NCBI GenBank assembly: GCA_015847255.1
Contig: JADLZK010009214.1
Coordinates: 159,595 to 223,594 of the forward strand
Source of the DNA: Hyparrhenia diplandra
Lineage: Eukaryota; Streptophyta; Magnoliopsida; Poales; Poaceae
Direction: 5' to 3'
DNA length: 64,000 bases
Below the pieces are notes generated by a model, which saw only the letters and a list, made by a program, of their open reading frames with translations, did not search any database and was not told the DNA's origin. Position numbers and translations under genes: made by a program. Shown one piece after another: positions 54,665 through 64,000 of the stretch; positions within the stretch are counted from its first letter, which is position 1; the number at the start of each line of letters is the position of its first letter.

Positions 54665-55822
54665 GAGGCTTTTACCGTGGTACCATTATGAAAAAAAACC
54701 CGACTGTGTACCACTAAAAACTTTGGCCACACCTGTATACCATCGGCTAAATGTAACTTGTCCCTTATACCACTATGTTGATGTGCCGTTCAATTTCTAA
54801 CGGTTCAATGACGACATGTGGGACCCAAAGATGGGAAGTGTCCATCTTACCCCTTAGGCTATCTGCCCTGGCAATCACCTACAACAGAGCGAGGCGGGGA
54901 AGAAGAGAGCCGGGAGGCCGCGGCGCGCTGGGCACCGCCGCTTCGACGCAACACCGGGTCGCGGAGCAAGGGAACGCCGCACCGGAGCAGGGAGCGCCGT
55001 GGCGCGCCGCCCGCCTCCGATGCCGGGAACCGCGACCCGCCCGCGTGGCTCCACGGCGCCCGCACTCGCGCGACGCCGAGCCAGGGCCGGGGGCACGGCG
55101 GGCTGGGGGCGGGGCCGCAGCCGGGTGGCGTCCGCCAGCGAGGGGCACGGCAGATACGGCGACCGGCGGCCAAGCCTAGCCCCTCGTCTCCCGTCGGGGA
55201 GCTCCTTCACCCTCCTTCCGTTCCTCTCCCCTCATTTGTTTGCCGCCGCGCGGGCAAGCCCCGTTGCCGGCAGCGCTGGCGGGCTGCGCGGGAGCCGCCG
55301 CCGGCGGCGGCGCTGGAGCTCCGTTGCCGAGCCACGCGGGCGAGACGGCGGTCGATCGAATGGATAAAAAGGAGAGGGGAAAAAAGAAAAAGGAAGGAGA
55401 GAAGGGAAAAAGGAAAAAAAAATATAGAGAAAAAGGTAAAAAGAAAGAAAAGAGCAAATGGAAGAATGAAAAAAAGAAAAGAGAAAAACTATTATCATTT
55501 AATTAAAATATTTTATTACTAAATCATTTAATGGAGAGTGGGTGATGCACTTTTTTTTTATTTTTTGTTCAAAAGTGTACAACCAGCCTCAAACACTAGA
55601 GAGTGGTATAGAGGACAACGGTGATTTTGATCGCCTATCGTGGACCGAGGGGCAAGGAAGTCAAGTCTTTTCTCCAGCTGTTTAACGGTGTTAGTGTGCA
55701 AAATGGACGGAGTGGTATAGGGGACAAGTTATATTTGGCCGATGGTATACAGGTGCGGCCAAAGTTTTTAATGGTACACAGGTCAGGAGCTTTTTTCATA
55801 ATGGTACACAGGTAAAAGCCTC
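54665..55822. mobile_element. Mutator-like (MULE/Pack-MULE-type) element, 1,158 bp
   Basis: A perfect 9-bp target-site duplication TTTATAGGG (54656-54664, 55823-55831) flanks terminal inverted repeats of about 115 bp starting GAGGCTTTTACC (54665-54780 and 55708-55822; shared words ACCATTATGAAAAAA, AAAACTTTGGCC, CACCTGTATACCATCGGC). A 9-bp TSD and long TIRs are diagnostic for MULEs. The core (about 54880-55345) is strongly GC-rich, followed by a purine-rich A/G stretch (55360-55500). There is no transposase; the GC core resembles captured genic DNA but no protein is recognisable. Confidence 0.92.
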
Positions 55823-56092
55823 TTTATAGGGACCATCATAGACCTTCTGTTGAGGAGATGCGGAGAGCATAGTGAACATTGGCAAGCAAAATAAACATGT
55901 TTTTTTTTTTTTTCAAGATCGGATCGTTGACCCGTATTTCATTAAGGGGAATGGAGTACGAAACAAAGGTCTCCATCGAAACACATTTCCTCCCTCCTTC
56001 CTATCATACATGGATGCACACAGAGGTGGGAAATGGCATGACAAAGTGCACTGACGTTAATGAGACAGCTAGCTTGTGCTTCCTCTTCTTAC

Positions 56093-56098
56093 TATAAA
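56093..56098 (+). promoter_or_regulatory. TATA box of the AAA-ATPase gene
   Basis: TATAAA in TTACTATAAATCAGC, 141 bp before an upstream ATG at 56234 and about 220 bp before the in-frame Met at 56317. Confidence 0.55.
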
Positions 56099-56316
56099 TC
56101 AGCTACTAGTAGCTTATTAGCTGGATGTCCGGGCCCCTGCTCCATCCAACAAATTTCGAGCAAGCAAGCTAGGCTGCCACTCTTACACCTTCCCAACTGA
56201 ATTGCTTTCGAGTCGCAAGCAAGGGCATAAATAATGCCGGAATCCAGAAGACCGGCCCAAAAACCAAGCACATTCACGAAGTGGCGTTGGGGAAGGCCGC
56301 GGCGGTATGCCTGCTC

Positions 56317-57824
56317 ATGGCCTTGTTCCCGATCCTGGGACACATCCTTCGTTGGCAGGCTGTCGCGGCGCCGGCAGCCGTCATAAGCCTGCTCACTGTC
56401 CTGCTCACGTTCTTGTCCCCAGGCCTGGGACGCCTCCTGGAGCAGATCTTCGGGCGCCAAGTGCACCGGCGCATCCGGTGGCTCGCGTCGATCGTCGACC
56501 CCGACATGTCGGTCACCATAGGCGAGTTCGACGGCCCCCGCAACAGGTACAAGAGGAGGCCCAGTCACGCATACGAGGATGTCAAGGCCTACCTCGGCGA
56601 GAGGTGCTCGCGCAAGGCGCGCCGCCACCGGCCGAGACCGACCGGAGCGCCGCCGACATGCTCGAGCTCAGCATGCGCGACGGCGAGGAGGTGACCGACG
56701 AGATCGAGGGCGGCGTCACGGTCTGGTGGTCCGCGTTCACGACGGAAATCAGCAGAGACTATTATGAGTCGGGGTACAGGCTCTACTACCAGGAGCGCCA
56801 CCGAGATCTGGTGCTGGACACCTACCTCCGGAACGTCCGGCGCGAGGGCCGTTACTTGATCAGGAAGAGCCAGCGGAAGATCATCACCAACGCCGCCTCG
56901 GGTAGAGGTTGGACCTCCGATATGCCCTTCAACCATCCCAAGACGTTCCTCACGCTGGCCATGGACCCCAGGGCGAAGCAGGAGATCATCGACGACCTCG
57001 AGACGTTCAAGAATGGGAGACAGTACTACGCCGACCTCGGCAAGCCGTGGAAGCGAGGGTACCTCCTCTACGGCCCGCCGGGGACGGGCAAGTCGACCAT
57101 GGTAGCCGCCATGGCCAACTTCCTCGACTACGACGTGTACGACATCGAGCTGATGTCGGTCAAGTCCAACGCCGAGCTCCGGAAGCTGTTCATGGACACG
57201 AAGAGCAAGTCGATCATCCTGATCGAGGACATCGACTGCTCGCTCGACTTCACGGGGGCGCGCAAGGACGAGGACGGGAAGGAGGAGGAGGACAGCGACG
57301 ACGACGATGAGACACAAGAGAAAAAGAGCAGCCGCCGCCGCAGCGAGGTGACGCTGTCCGGCCTGCTCAACTTCATCGATGGGCTCTGGTCGGCTTGCGG
57401 TGAAGAGCGGATCATCGTCTTCACCACCAACCACGTCGACAAGCTGGACCCGGCGCTCATCCGGAGGGGCCGCATGGACAAGCACATCGAGATGTCTTAC
57501 TGCGGTTTCGAGGCCTTCAAGGTCCTTGCCAAGCTGTACCTCCACGTGGAGTCGCACCAGCTGTTCGAGACCATCGAGAAGCTGCTCGGGGAGGTGGAGA
57601 TGGCGCCGGCCGACGTCGCCGAGAACCTGACGCGAAAGAGCCATGATGACGATGCCACCTCGTGCCTGCATGCCTTGGTGGAGGAACTCAAGAGTCGACG
57701 CAGGTTGACGGAAGGGAACGCCAACGGAGCGAGGATTGCTGGTGCTGTGCCCCAAGGCGCTACTGAACGACAAGCACCGCGGCGTAGCCCGCGCATTAAG
57801 GAGCTCAGGACGCTCCAAAACTAA
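56317..57824 (+). CDS. BCS1-like AAA-ATPase (AATP1 family), intronless, with -1 frameshift
   Basis: Membrane-anchored AAA+ ATPase of the plant AATP1/BCS1-like group, which includes mitochondrial, ER and stress-induced members. Order: hydrophobic N-terminus (56317-56440), AAA_assoc domain (QVHRRIRW, SVTIGEFDG, YEDVKAYLGERC), RKSQRKIITN, then the ATPase with Walker A GPPGTGKST (57072-57098), Walker B IILIEDIDCS (57213-57242), an acidic/Lys-rich insert, sensor VFTTNHVDKLDPALIRRGRMD with the arginine finger (57420-57480). The frame used before about 56625 differs from that after: one base is missing near 56625-56640, within KARRHR... versus ...ETDRSAADMLEL. The start is uncertain: ATG 56234 (MPESRRPAQKPSTFTKW) would join only if another base is missing near 56285; otherwise Met at 56317. 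About 500 residues, normal for the family. No intron, as usual for these genes. Confidence 0.88.
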
Positions 57825-58640
57825 AGCTTTTGCTTGAGCGTCTGCTCGTGTCGTGTCAATGGCCGCGCCATGTATCTTGCTCAGTCTTTCTTTCAATTCA
57901 TGAAAATAGAGTCTAAAAAGCTGCCAGTTGCAGCGCAAAAACTTCTCATCGTGCGTTGTTGGCCAACGAGTTGGCGCTCCTAGGGATTGGTGTATCCCGG
58001 CTAGCTCTAACAATTGGTATTAGAGCGTCCGGTGCTCGGTTCTTCGTCGGTTCGATGCAATAAATGCTGAGATAGAACGGGTCGTCACACTGTGGCCATG
58101 GTTTGATGGAGACCCGGTCCTTTGCATCGAACCCGTTCCTTCACAGCACAACTAGTATTCTCTCTCCTGCCTTACTACTACCGCCGCTGTTTGCATGCTG
58201 GGATCGGTTGGAGCGTGGAGCCCACTATAGAACTAACCCCGATTCGATACATTGAGGGGTGTGCATCAGCTGTGCTGTCTAATCAATCGTGGAGCCCAAC
58301 TTCAAACCAACTGGGTTTGATACACCGCTGATGCTCTTAGAGTCGTATCCATTCCTTTACATGACCGCCACACGGCCGTCCGCACCACCGCCATGCTGAG
58401 CGTATCCAGGAGACGTCGTCACGGAGGTTGAGGTTCCCAATCCAAAATCTCTGCATTGTCAAGGAAAGCCGTGAGTGAACAGTGCCCCTAACATACAACA
58501 CTGTAGCGTTGGCACGGTAGAAAAATACGTACGGTCGCATCATCACAGTATCGTGAGATCTGAGCTATCCATCTTGGAATGGATGACCAGCAATCATCTA
58601 AAGTCATCGTCACGAGAATCACATTCGGGTGGTTCCTCCT
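57825..58640. other. 3' flank with a PBS-like site
   Basis: 3' UTR-like sequence to about 57915. At 58010-58026 CTAACAATTGGTATTAGAGC looks like an LTR end (AACA) plus a tRNA-iMet-type PBS, hinting at a copia remnant, but no LTR body is visible. Nothing else recognised. Confidence 0.3.
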
Positions 58641-58649
58641 AACTGCAAC

Positions 58650-59930
58650 TTACATATGGCACTCGCCCGGGCACGAAAAACCGAACCAAGCTGAAAAACC
58701 GAGAACCGCACGAAATAAATCAAAACGAAAAATTCGATTCCCCGTTCGGTTCCCCGATTTCTAGGAACCGAAGTTTATCGAAGCTACTTTTTGATTCCGC
58801 ACCTCGTAAACTGAAAATACCGAATAGAACCGAATTGCATGAAAACAAGGTCCAGACTCCACTCGGCCCAACAACAGCCCACCACCGAAGGAAACCCTAG
58901 ATCCCTCCCCACTCCACTCGGCACTCACAATCACCCACGCCTCGGCCCGACGCACGCTCCTCGGCCGCCGTCCCACGCCCGACACTCAACCGCGCCGCCG
59001 TCGGCCGCCCTCTCGCCTCTCGCCGGCGCCGCCCTACCCCGCCCTTGCCTTCAACGCCCGCTGGCCGCCTCTACCCGCCTTGCCCTCGCCCGTCGCCCAC
59101 GTCGGGCCCGACGCGACTCGCCCGCCGCCGTCCCACGCCCGACGCGCTCCCGCGCCGCCGTCCCACGCCCTCTCTCGTCCTCGCCGCCCGGCCGTCCTCG
59201 CCTCAACGTCGCGCTGCGGCCGCCCGCCCCGCCTTGCCCTCGCCGCCGCTGCCGCCAGCCCGACACGACGCTCCCACGCCGCCGCCACGCCCGACGCGCT
59301 CCCGCCGCCGCGGCCGCCCTCTTCGTCTATGCCGCACGCCGCCCGACCCGACCCCTCTCCCCAACGCCGTCGCGCGCGCCGCCCGCCCTCGCCCCTAACA
59401 CCGGCGCCTCCATACCCCCCTCGCCTCGCCCGTAGCCCACGCTCGGGCCCGACGCACGCTCTCCCGCCGCCGCCCCCACGACCGACGCGCTTCCCGCGAC
59501 GCCGGCCACCCTTCTCCCGTCTGCCGGCGCGCGCCGCTTCGCCCTCGCCTCGCATTTTCGCCCCAACGCCGCCGCTTCGCCTGCCCCGCCCTTGCTCGTC
59601 GCCCCAGCCGAGCCCCCGCCGCCCCGCCCGCCTCGAGCGGGCCGCCCGCCCTTCTGCTCGCCCGGTCATTTGCCGACCCCCATGCACGCGACCATGCAAA
59701 AAGGGGGCGACGACGGACGGCGATTTCCATTTTTCATCTTCTTTTCGCTGGTTCGGTTCTTTTCGGTATATATACCGAAACCGAACCGAAAGAACCAATA
59801 CCGGCCCGCACGGTATCGAGATTTTTGAAACCGATCGGTACCACTTTCTTAATGAACCGAATTTGCAAAGTGGAACCGAAGAACTGAACCTATTGGTTCG
59901 GTATTACCGAACGCCCAGCCGAGATGGCAC
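58650..59930. repeat. GC-rich island bounded by ACCGAA-rich blocks
   Basis: 58660-58840 and 59745-59925 are dense in CCGAA/TTCGG words (AAAAACCGAACC, GTTCGGTTCC; GTTCGGTTCTTTTCGG, AAACCGAACCGAAAG). Between them, 58850-59690 is more than usually C/G-rich with recurring CCGCCGTCCCACGCCCGACG (about 58965, 59129, 59155) and CGCCC words. Long frames on both strands are low-complexity Pro/Arg/Ala and not genes. Class unknown. Confidence 0.55.
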
Positions 59931-60112
59931 CACCGAAGAAGGACGGTGGTGTAGCACGCGGCTCATCAGTACACAATATGAAGCTGGCTCCCATTTTATC
60001 GGGACCGGTAGGGCGGTTGCCATGAATGAATTGTGTGAGCGGTATGAGCGAGAGCTATTTTCGCACACCCTGTTGGAAGGCTCACTGGCGTGTGCCCCCG
60101 TGTTGTGGTGTA

Positions 60113-60368
60113 CTCCCTCCGTCCCCCCGAAAATATACAATTCTCGCTTCTCAAGAAGTCAATTTTTTTGAATGCCGACAATTATATATTAAAATATATA
60201 AATATTTATATCAAGTAATTAGTATCATCGGAAAGATTTTTAAGTCTAGTTTTTTAATAAATTTATTCAGAGATATAAATGTTGCACGTATTTTCTACAA
60301 ACGTAATCAAAGTTGAAAAAGTTTGTCCGACACGCCCAATAGTTGCATGTTTTTTGGGCCGGAAGGAG
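60113..60368. mobile_element. Stowaway-like MITE, family S copy 3
   Basis: CTCCCTCCGTCCCCCCGAAA at the left and GGGCCGGAAGGAG at the right with TA on both sides; interior as in 51745-52004. Confidence 0.85.
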
Positions 60369-60395
60369 TACTACCTACTGGAATCGTACTTACGA

Positions 60396-60655
60396 TGTGT
60401 TCAGTACCCTGAAATTAGAACTCTAAACTATGTCACATCAATTTTTTTGCTCCATGCATGACGTATTTAAATGTAGGTAAATGAAATAACTAATTACACA
60501 GTCCGGATATACTTTGCGTAGATCTAATCTTTTAAGCTTAATTAGGTTGTGGTAGGACAACAATTACCATAAATAAACGAGAAGTGTCACAGTGTCAAAT
60601 TCAGTGCTGCAGTGTCAAATTTCAGATTGCGTACTGTTTGATGCCTACAGCTACA
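60396..60655. mobile_element. MITE, CTAACTAGGCTCAAAAGATT family copy 5 (inverted)
   Basis: Reverse complement of the family core: AAATAACTAATTACACAGTC, CTTTTAAGCTTAATTAGG, TGTGGTAGGACAACAATTACC. Ends are not sharply defined. Confidence 0.6.
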
Positions 60656-61015
60656 AGTGAGCTCTTTCTGAATTTTGATTGATTTCCTTTCGACACCAGA
60701 CAACCACCTGCTGACCTGCATGCTTCAAGTATGCAACTTGCTGCATTTTTCTCCTTTCATGTGCTCGAGAGGTGTTTTTTTTTTTTTTCGCGTCATGTGC
60801 TGGAAAAGTGAGTACCATGCCATTGGTACAGTTTCATTTCATGAACATTGAACCCTGATTGTTGTTGTGGATCTTTTGTTGTTGCTATCGCATCACTCAT
60901 CATTATTTCCGAAACAGCATAAGTTCACATTTTTCTCATCTCTGTGGACGAATCAGCACAAGATTGTACCTATCTGGGCAACAATCTTAGCACAATAACC
61001 CACCACTTACACAAT
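60656..61015. other. Intergenic stretch
   Basis: T-run at 60776-60789. Nothing else recognised. Confidence 0.35.
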
Positions 61016-61979
61016 GGCCCTGTTTGGATACTCTAACTTAGGGCCCCTGTTTGGATTCAGGGGCTAGAGCTAGTTTGGGCTAGTTTAGCCTCAACTGGCC
61101 TAAAAGTAGCCAAACAAGAGGGCTAGGGCTAGTTTTTTACAACTAGCCCACCCGAAAAACTATCCCCTAAAGAGGTGTTTATTTGGGCTAGTTTAGCTAG
61201 GGCCCACACAATTAGCAATAACTCCCATCTTATCTGACCACACGCGATCTCTATCTCGCACGTTGCCGCAACTTCTCCTCCTCCTTCCGCCGCACGATGG
61301 CGCCGCTGCCGTGCCGCTCGCAGAACAAGAGGTGTGTTTCCTCCTTGATCCTGTTCTCTACGCCCCCGCCTAGCCTCGCAGTATTTTGTTGCCTCGCACT
61401 ACTCGCCTCGGGTCGTGGCTGGCTGGTGCCTTGGTGGATCAAATATGAAATTTCAACACAAGCAAAGCATGATCGATACTTCTCATTCGGGTTGAAATCA
61501 CCGTGTTACCGCTTGGAGTTGCTCGCCATGGTTTCTAATATGAAAGGAGGCCACACCGAGGTGCACACCAAACCGACAGAGATATGGTTAAATAGACCAA
61601 ATGATTAAATAAGCGTATTTATTGTTAAACTAGCCCTTGTATCCAAACACGTTTTGGGCTAGAGCAAGTTTAGGGCTAGTCTAGAAACCAGCTCTAGCTC
61701 TAGCTCTAGCTCTAGCCGAAAGTTAGAGGGATCCAAACAGGCCTTAGTTAGAGTTAAAAGTTAGTTTCTAACTTCAACTCTAACCCTAAACTAACTCTAG
61801 CTCTAGAGGTGTTTGGATAAAAGGGTTAGATTAATATTAAATGTACTTGTCCAATCATTTAGTGTTGGGGATGGGAAAAAGAAAATATACTTTTAGTGGA
61901 CCCAACCTAAACTAACTCTAATTAGCACATCTTGGGTGAGCAAGTTTTTTTGGGTGGGTTAGATGAAACTAACCACAAT
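61016..61979. mobile_element. TTTGGAT-ended MITE, interrupted
   Basis: GGCCCTGTTTGGATACTCTAACTTA continues, after the nested element at 61041-61743, as GTTAGAGTTAAAAGTTAG. The right part is cut by the LTR-like insertion at 61985; the true right end is uncertain. Confidence 0.6.
61041..61743. mobile_element. Nested TTTGGAT-ended element (703 bp)
   Basis: GGGCCCCTGTTTGGATTCAG at the left and GGGATCCAAACAGGCC at the right are inverted; TTA is duplicated (61038-61040, 61744-61746). Interior has CTAGCTCTAGCTCTAGC arrays and a GC-richer middle (61255-61560) with a short frame starting at ATG 61297 of unknown nature. Confidence 0.75.
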
Positions 61980-61984
61980 CTAGC

Positions 61985-63177
61985 TAATGGGGGACGTGTT
62001 TCCGATCTTCCATCAGTTCAAGATAACTATCGATTTGGTCGGAAGCGACACACCGATCCGGCTTCGGATCACAAAGACCAACCCCGCAACCTTAGCACCA
62101 CGTCTCCCTCCGTTATCAACCGTGTCACAAGCCGGTTGACCTCGCCAAGAAGGCTAATCCCTGCCGCGAATCGAAGAACACAAGCAAGAACAAGATAATA
62201 TGCAACTCAAGTAAAGTGACAATTGCAGATGTATGATTAAGATCTCGAATGTGGGGTTTCACAAACCGATAACGGCGACTGTTCAAAGACAGATTGATCT
62301 AAAGCAAAACCCCAAACCCTAACGTAGGGTGTCGGCTACTGATTATAAAGCCAAAGGGGCATCCAAGGACCCCACTCATGTCACTAAGGAACCTTAACAC
62401 GTTATAAGGCCCGAACGGCCTAAAAAAAGACGGTGACGCAGCGCCATGACAGATTCTGGACGTCAACTTGTTTCGATGATTCCTGTTGATTCTGATGGAA
62501 TTTGGGCCTCAAACCAAAGCCATTAGTTAGCTTATGAAATTATCTTTCCATCCATATACGGATCGTCCAAATCGGAGTCCGTATGCGACCTGGGCATCCG
62601 TTTTACTATTGATGGTCCAAGAGCCTGAGACGGACTCGAACTCGACGTGGAGTGGGCCTCCAACTTGGCTTGGACGCCTTTGCTGATCCCCTAAGGTGGT
62701 GTCCAAGGTGGGGAGGACGTCCTTGGGTATCCCAAAGATGTTCTTCACGCCCTTGGGGCATAGTCCAACTTGGGCCGGGATCCCAAGGGTGAATATCAGG
62801 CCCATGACGACGATGTTGCTTTCGGCAGAAACAACGACGGATTGTTTTGATGATTCGAAGTCCTTGCTGACGTGATATTGAAGTAGGACCAGATCTATTT
62901 GAAAGCTTATGAAATAATCTTTCCATCATGCTCATTGACCTCGATCGCACTTCGGATGAAAGAGTTATGGCCTTCCCAATGGAGTCTTGTCATCTTTGCT
63001 GCCGACGAACCGAAAGCGTAACTTGCACTTTGAGACCCATTTGTACCTACAATAAAATAGTGACACGTACATGTGGAACCAAGTGAATTGTACCAAATTT
63101 CACTATGCAAATATGGGAGCGAGCTCACTTTATCTTTAGCTTTTATGGGCGTATCCATATGTGTCATGCCCTCATCA
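61985..63177 (-). mobile_element. Candidate solo LTR (about 1.19 kb)
   Basis: CTAGC occurs on both sides (61980-61984, 63178-63182). On the minus strand it starts TGATGAGGGCATGACAC and ends near CCCCCATTA (CCCCCA if the end is at 61988). A TATA-like CTTTATAATCAG lies on the minus strand near 62350, followed by an R/U5-like region. No coding domain. Confidence 0.55.
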
Positions 63178-63234
63178 CTAGCCCTCCTGTTTAGATCCTT
63201 TAGGGCTAGTTGAGCTCCAACCAGCTCAAACTAA

Positions 63235-63431
63235 GGGCCTGCTTTTGGTTCATGGGACTATGGACTAGGACTAAATGGGATTAAAAATTAGTCCCTTAGT
63301 CTCTTCTAAAATTCTATTGAAATAAGGACTGATTGGGATTAAAAATCAGTCCCTAATCCTCTTGTTTGATAATTTAGGGACTAAATGGGACTAAAAATTA
63401 GTCCCTAGTCCCATGGAAACCAAACGGACCC
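63235..63431. mobile_element. Tourist-like MITE (197 bp)
   Basis: GGGCCTGCTTTTGGTTCATGGGACTA at the left and TAGTCCCATGGAAACC, AACGGACCC at the right are inverted; TAA on both sides (63232-63234, 63432-63434). Internal repeats of GGGACTAAATGGGA.TAAAAA. Confidence 0.85.
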
Positions 63432-63444
63432 TAACTCTAACTCA

Positions 63445-63940
63445 GGCCATCCGCAATGGTTAGCTACTCCCTCCGAGCCACGAATATAAGGCGCGCACGT
63501 ATTTCAAAATTTAAACTTTGTTATCTTTGACTAAGACTTAGCCCCCCGATTATATTAAAAGTTTTATTTGTAAATGTAGGTTCATTAGATTTGTATTTAG
63601 AAATACTTTCTAGTGATCAAACTTTTATGTCTATAAGCTATATATTATAAAGAGAAATTATATGTTAAAATATGTTCTTGAAGACCGCACCAAGTCAAAT
63701 CGCCTTATATTCGTGGGGGAGAGGGAGTATTTTGGCTATCTAGATGTGACGTGGCATGGAAAAAGTAGAGAGGGGAAGTAGTCACTACTATATGCAAATT
63801 GGACTATTTCACGTAGTCCAAGAATATGTGAGATAGTATGGGTCTAATAATATAAAATAATCTTTTGTTGTTGCCTCTCACCTCCACGTCACCGACTACG
63901 TATCCCAAGACTGGGTTTATTACTATTGCGGACGGACGCC
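63445..63940. mobile_element. Tourist-like MITE interrupted by a Stowaway MITE
   Basis: GGCCATCCGCAATGGTTAGC at the left; TTTTGGCTATCTAGATGTGACGTGG after the nested element; right end ACTATTGCGGACGGACGCC. Same family as 53299-53867 and 3708-3938; outer TSD not clear. Confidence 0.8.
63477..63727. mobile_element. Stowaway-like MITE (251 bp), nested
   Basis: CTCCCTCCGAGCCACGAATATAAGGCG at the left and the inverse CGCCTTATATTCGTGG...GGGAG at the right, flanked by TA (63475-63476, 63728-63729). Confidence 0.88.
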
Positions 63941-64000
63941 GTCGTGGATCCAAACATGGCCAATATAGCTCTTTGGGAGGAAAAGGATGTTCATTTACTC

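Noticed and set aside
54818..55522. 234-codon frame in the MULE core
   Set aside because: Arg/Pro-rich then Lys/Glu-rich low complexity inside a transposon; no family features.
56589..58013. 474-codon minus-strand open frame
   Set aside because: Antisense shadow of the AAA-ATPase gene caused by GC-rich third positions.
59034..59798. 254-codon minus-strand open frame
   Set aside because: Gly/Arg-rich antisense of the same GC-rich island; no domain.
59080..60171. 363-codon + strand open frame
   Set aside because: Pro/Arg/Ala low-complexity translation of a GC-rich repeat region, overlapped by equally long frames on the other strand and running into ACCGAA repeats.
1..64000. A new defence, biosynthetic or other multi-gene system
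   Set aside because: The four genes are unrelated housekeeping or regulatory genes separated by transposon-rich DNA; nothing suggests a shared function.

Overview
The window looks like nuclear DNA from a grass (Poaceae, probably Panicoideae/Andropogoneae). The evidence is intron-rich plant genes, abundant Stowaway- and Tourist-like MITEs, CACTA-type TTTGCCGAGTGC repeats, solo LTRs and a chromovirus-type Ty3/gypsy element. It is gene-poor and transposon-rich: four recognisable protein-coding genes, all on the + strand, in 64 kb. I see no tRNA or rRNA gene, CRISPR array or organelle-derived block.

Layout. 1-2668: a Ty1/copia-like 5' end (minus strand) split by a 1.9-kb solo LTR. 2669-9000: MITEs and a minus-strand LINE interrupted by a second LINE-like sequence with an ORF1 zinc knuckle. 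9346-11881: a complete 12-exon cytosolic GAPDH gene (GapC). 11836-13338 and about 19150-22190: two copies of the GAPDH 3' end and its downstream flank; the second copy lies directly behind an F-box gene (16056-17329) and carries a 1.04-kb long-TIR transposon. 22.2-30.9 kb: MITEs, some nested, and AT-rich spacer. 30906-36836: a degenerate Ty3/gypsy chromovirus-like element with a solo LTR nested in its reverse transcriptase/RNase H region; both insertions keep target-site duplications. 37-43.2 kb: spacer. 43305-45123: a two-exon DUF1635-family gene. 45.1-56 kb: LINE RNase H fragment, a CCGCCAAGGAAA-repeat block, CACTA-in-Tourist nesting, and a 1.16-kb Mutator-like element with a perfect 9-bp target-site duplication. 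56317-57824: an intronless BCS1-like AAA-ATPase gene. 58-64 kb: GC-rich low-complexity DNA, MITEs nested in MITEs and a solo LTR.

The genes do not form a pathway or cluster. Two things stand out. First, a partial tandem duplication of the GAPDH 3' end has placed a splice-competent GAPDH terminal exon downstream of an unrelated F-box gene. Second, all four otherwise well-preserved genes are broken by single-base indels in homopolymer or GC-rich contexts (+1 in GAPDH, -1 in the others), which points to base-level sequence errors rather than four independent pseudogenes. I found no convincing new biological system; the interest lies in duplication, gene chimerism and transposon nesting.
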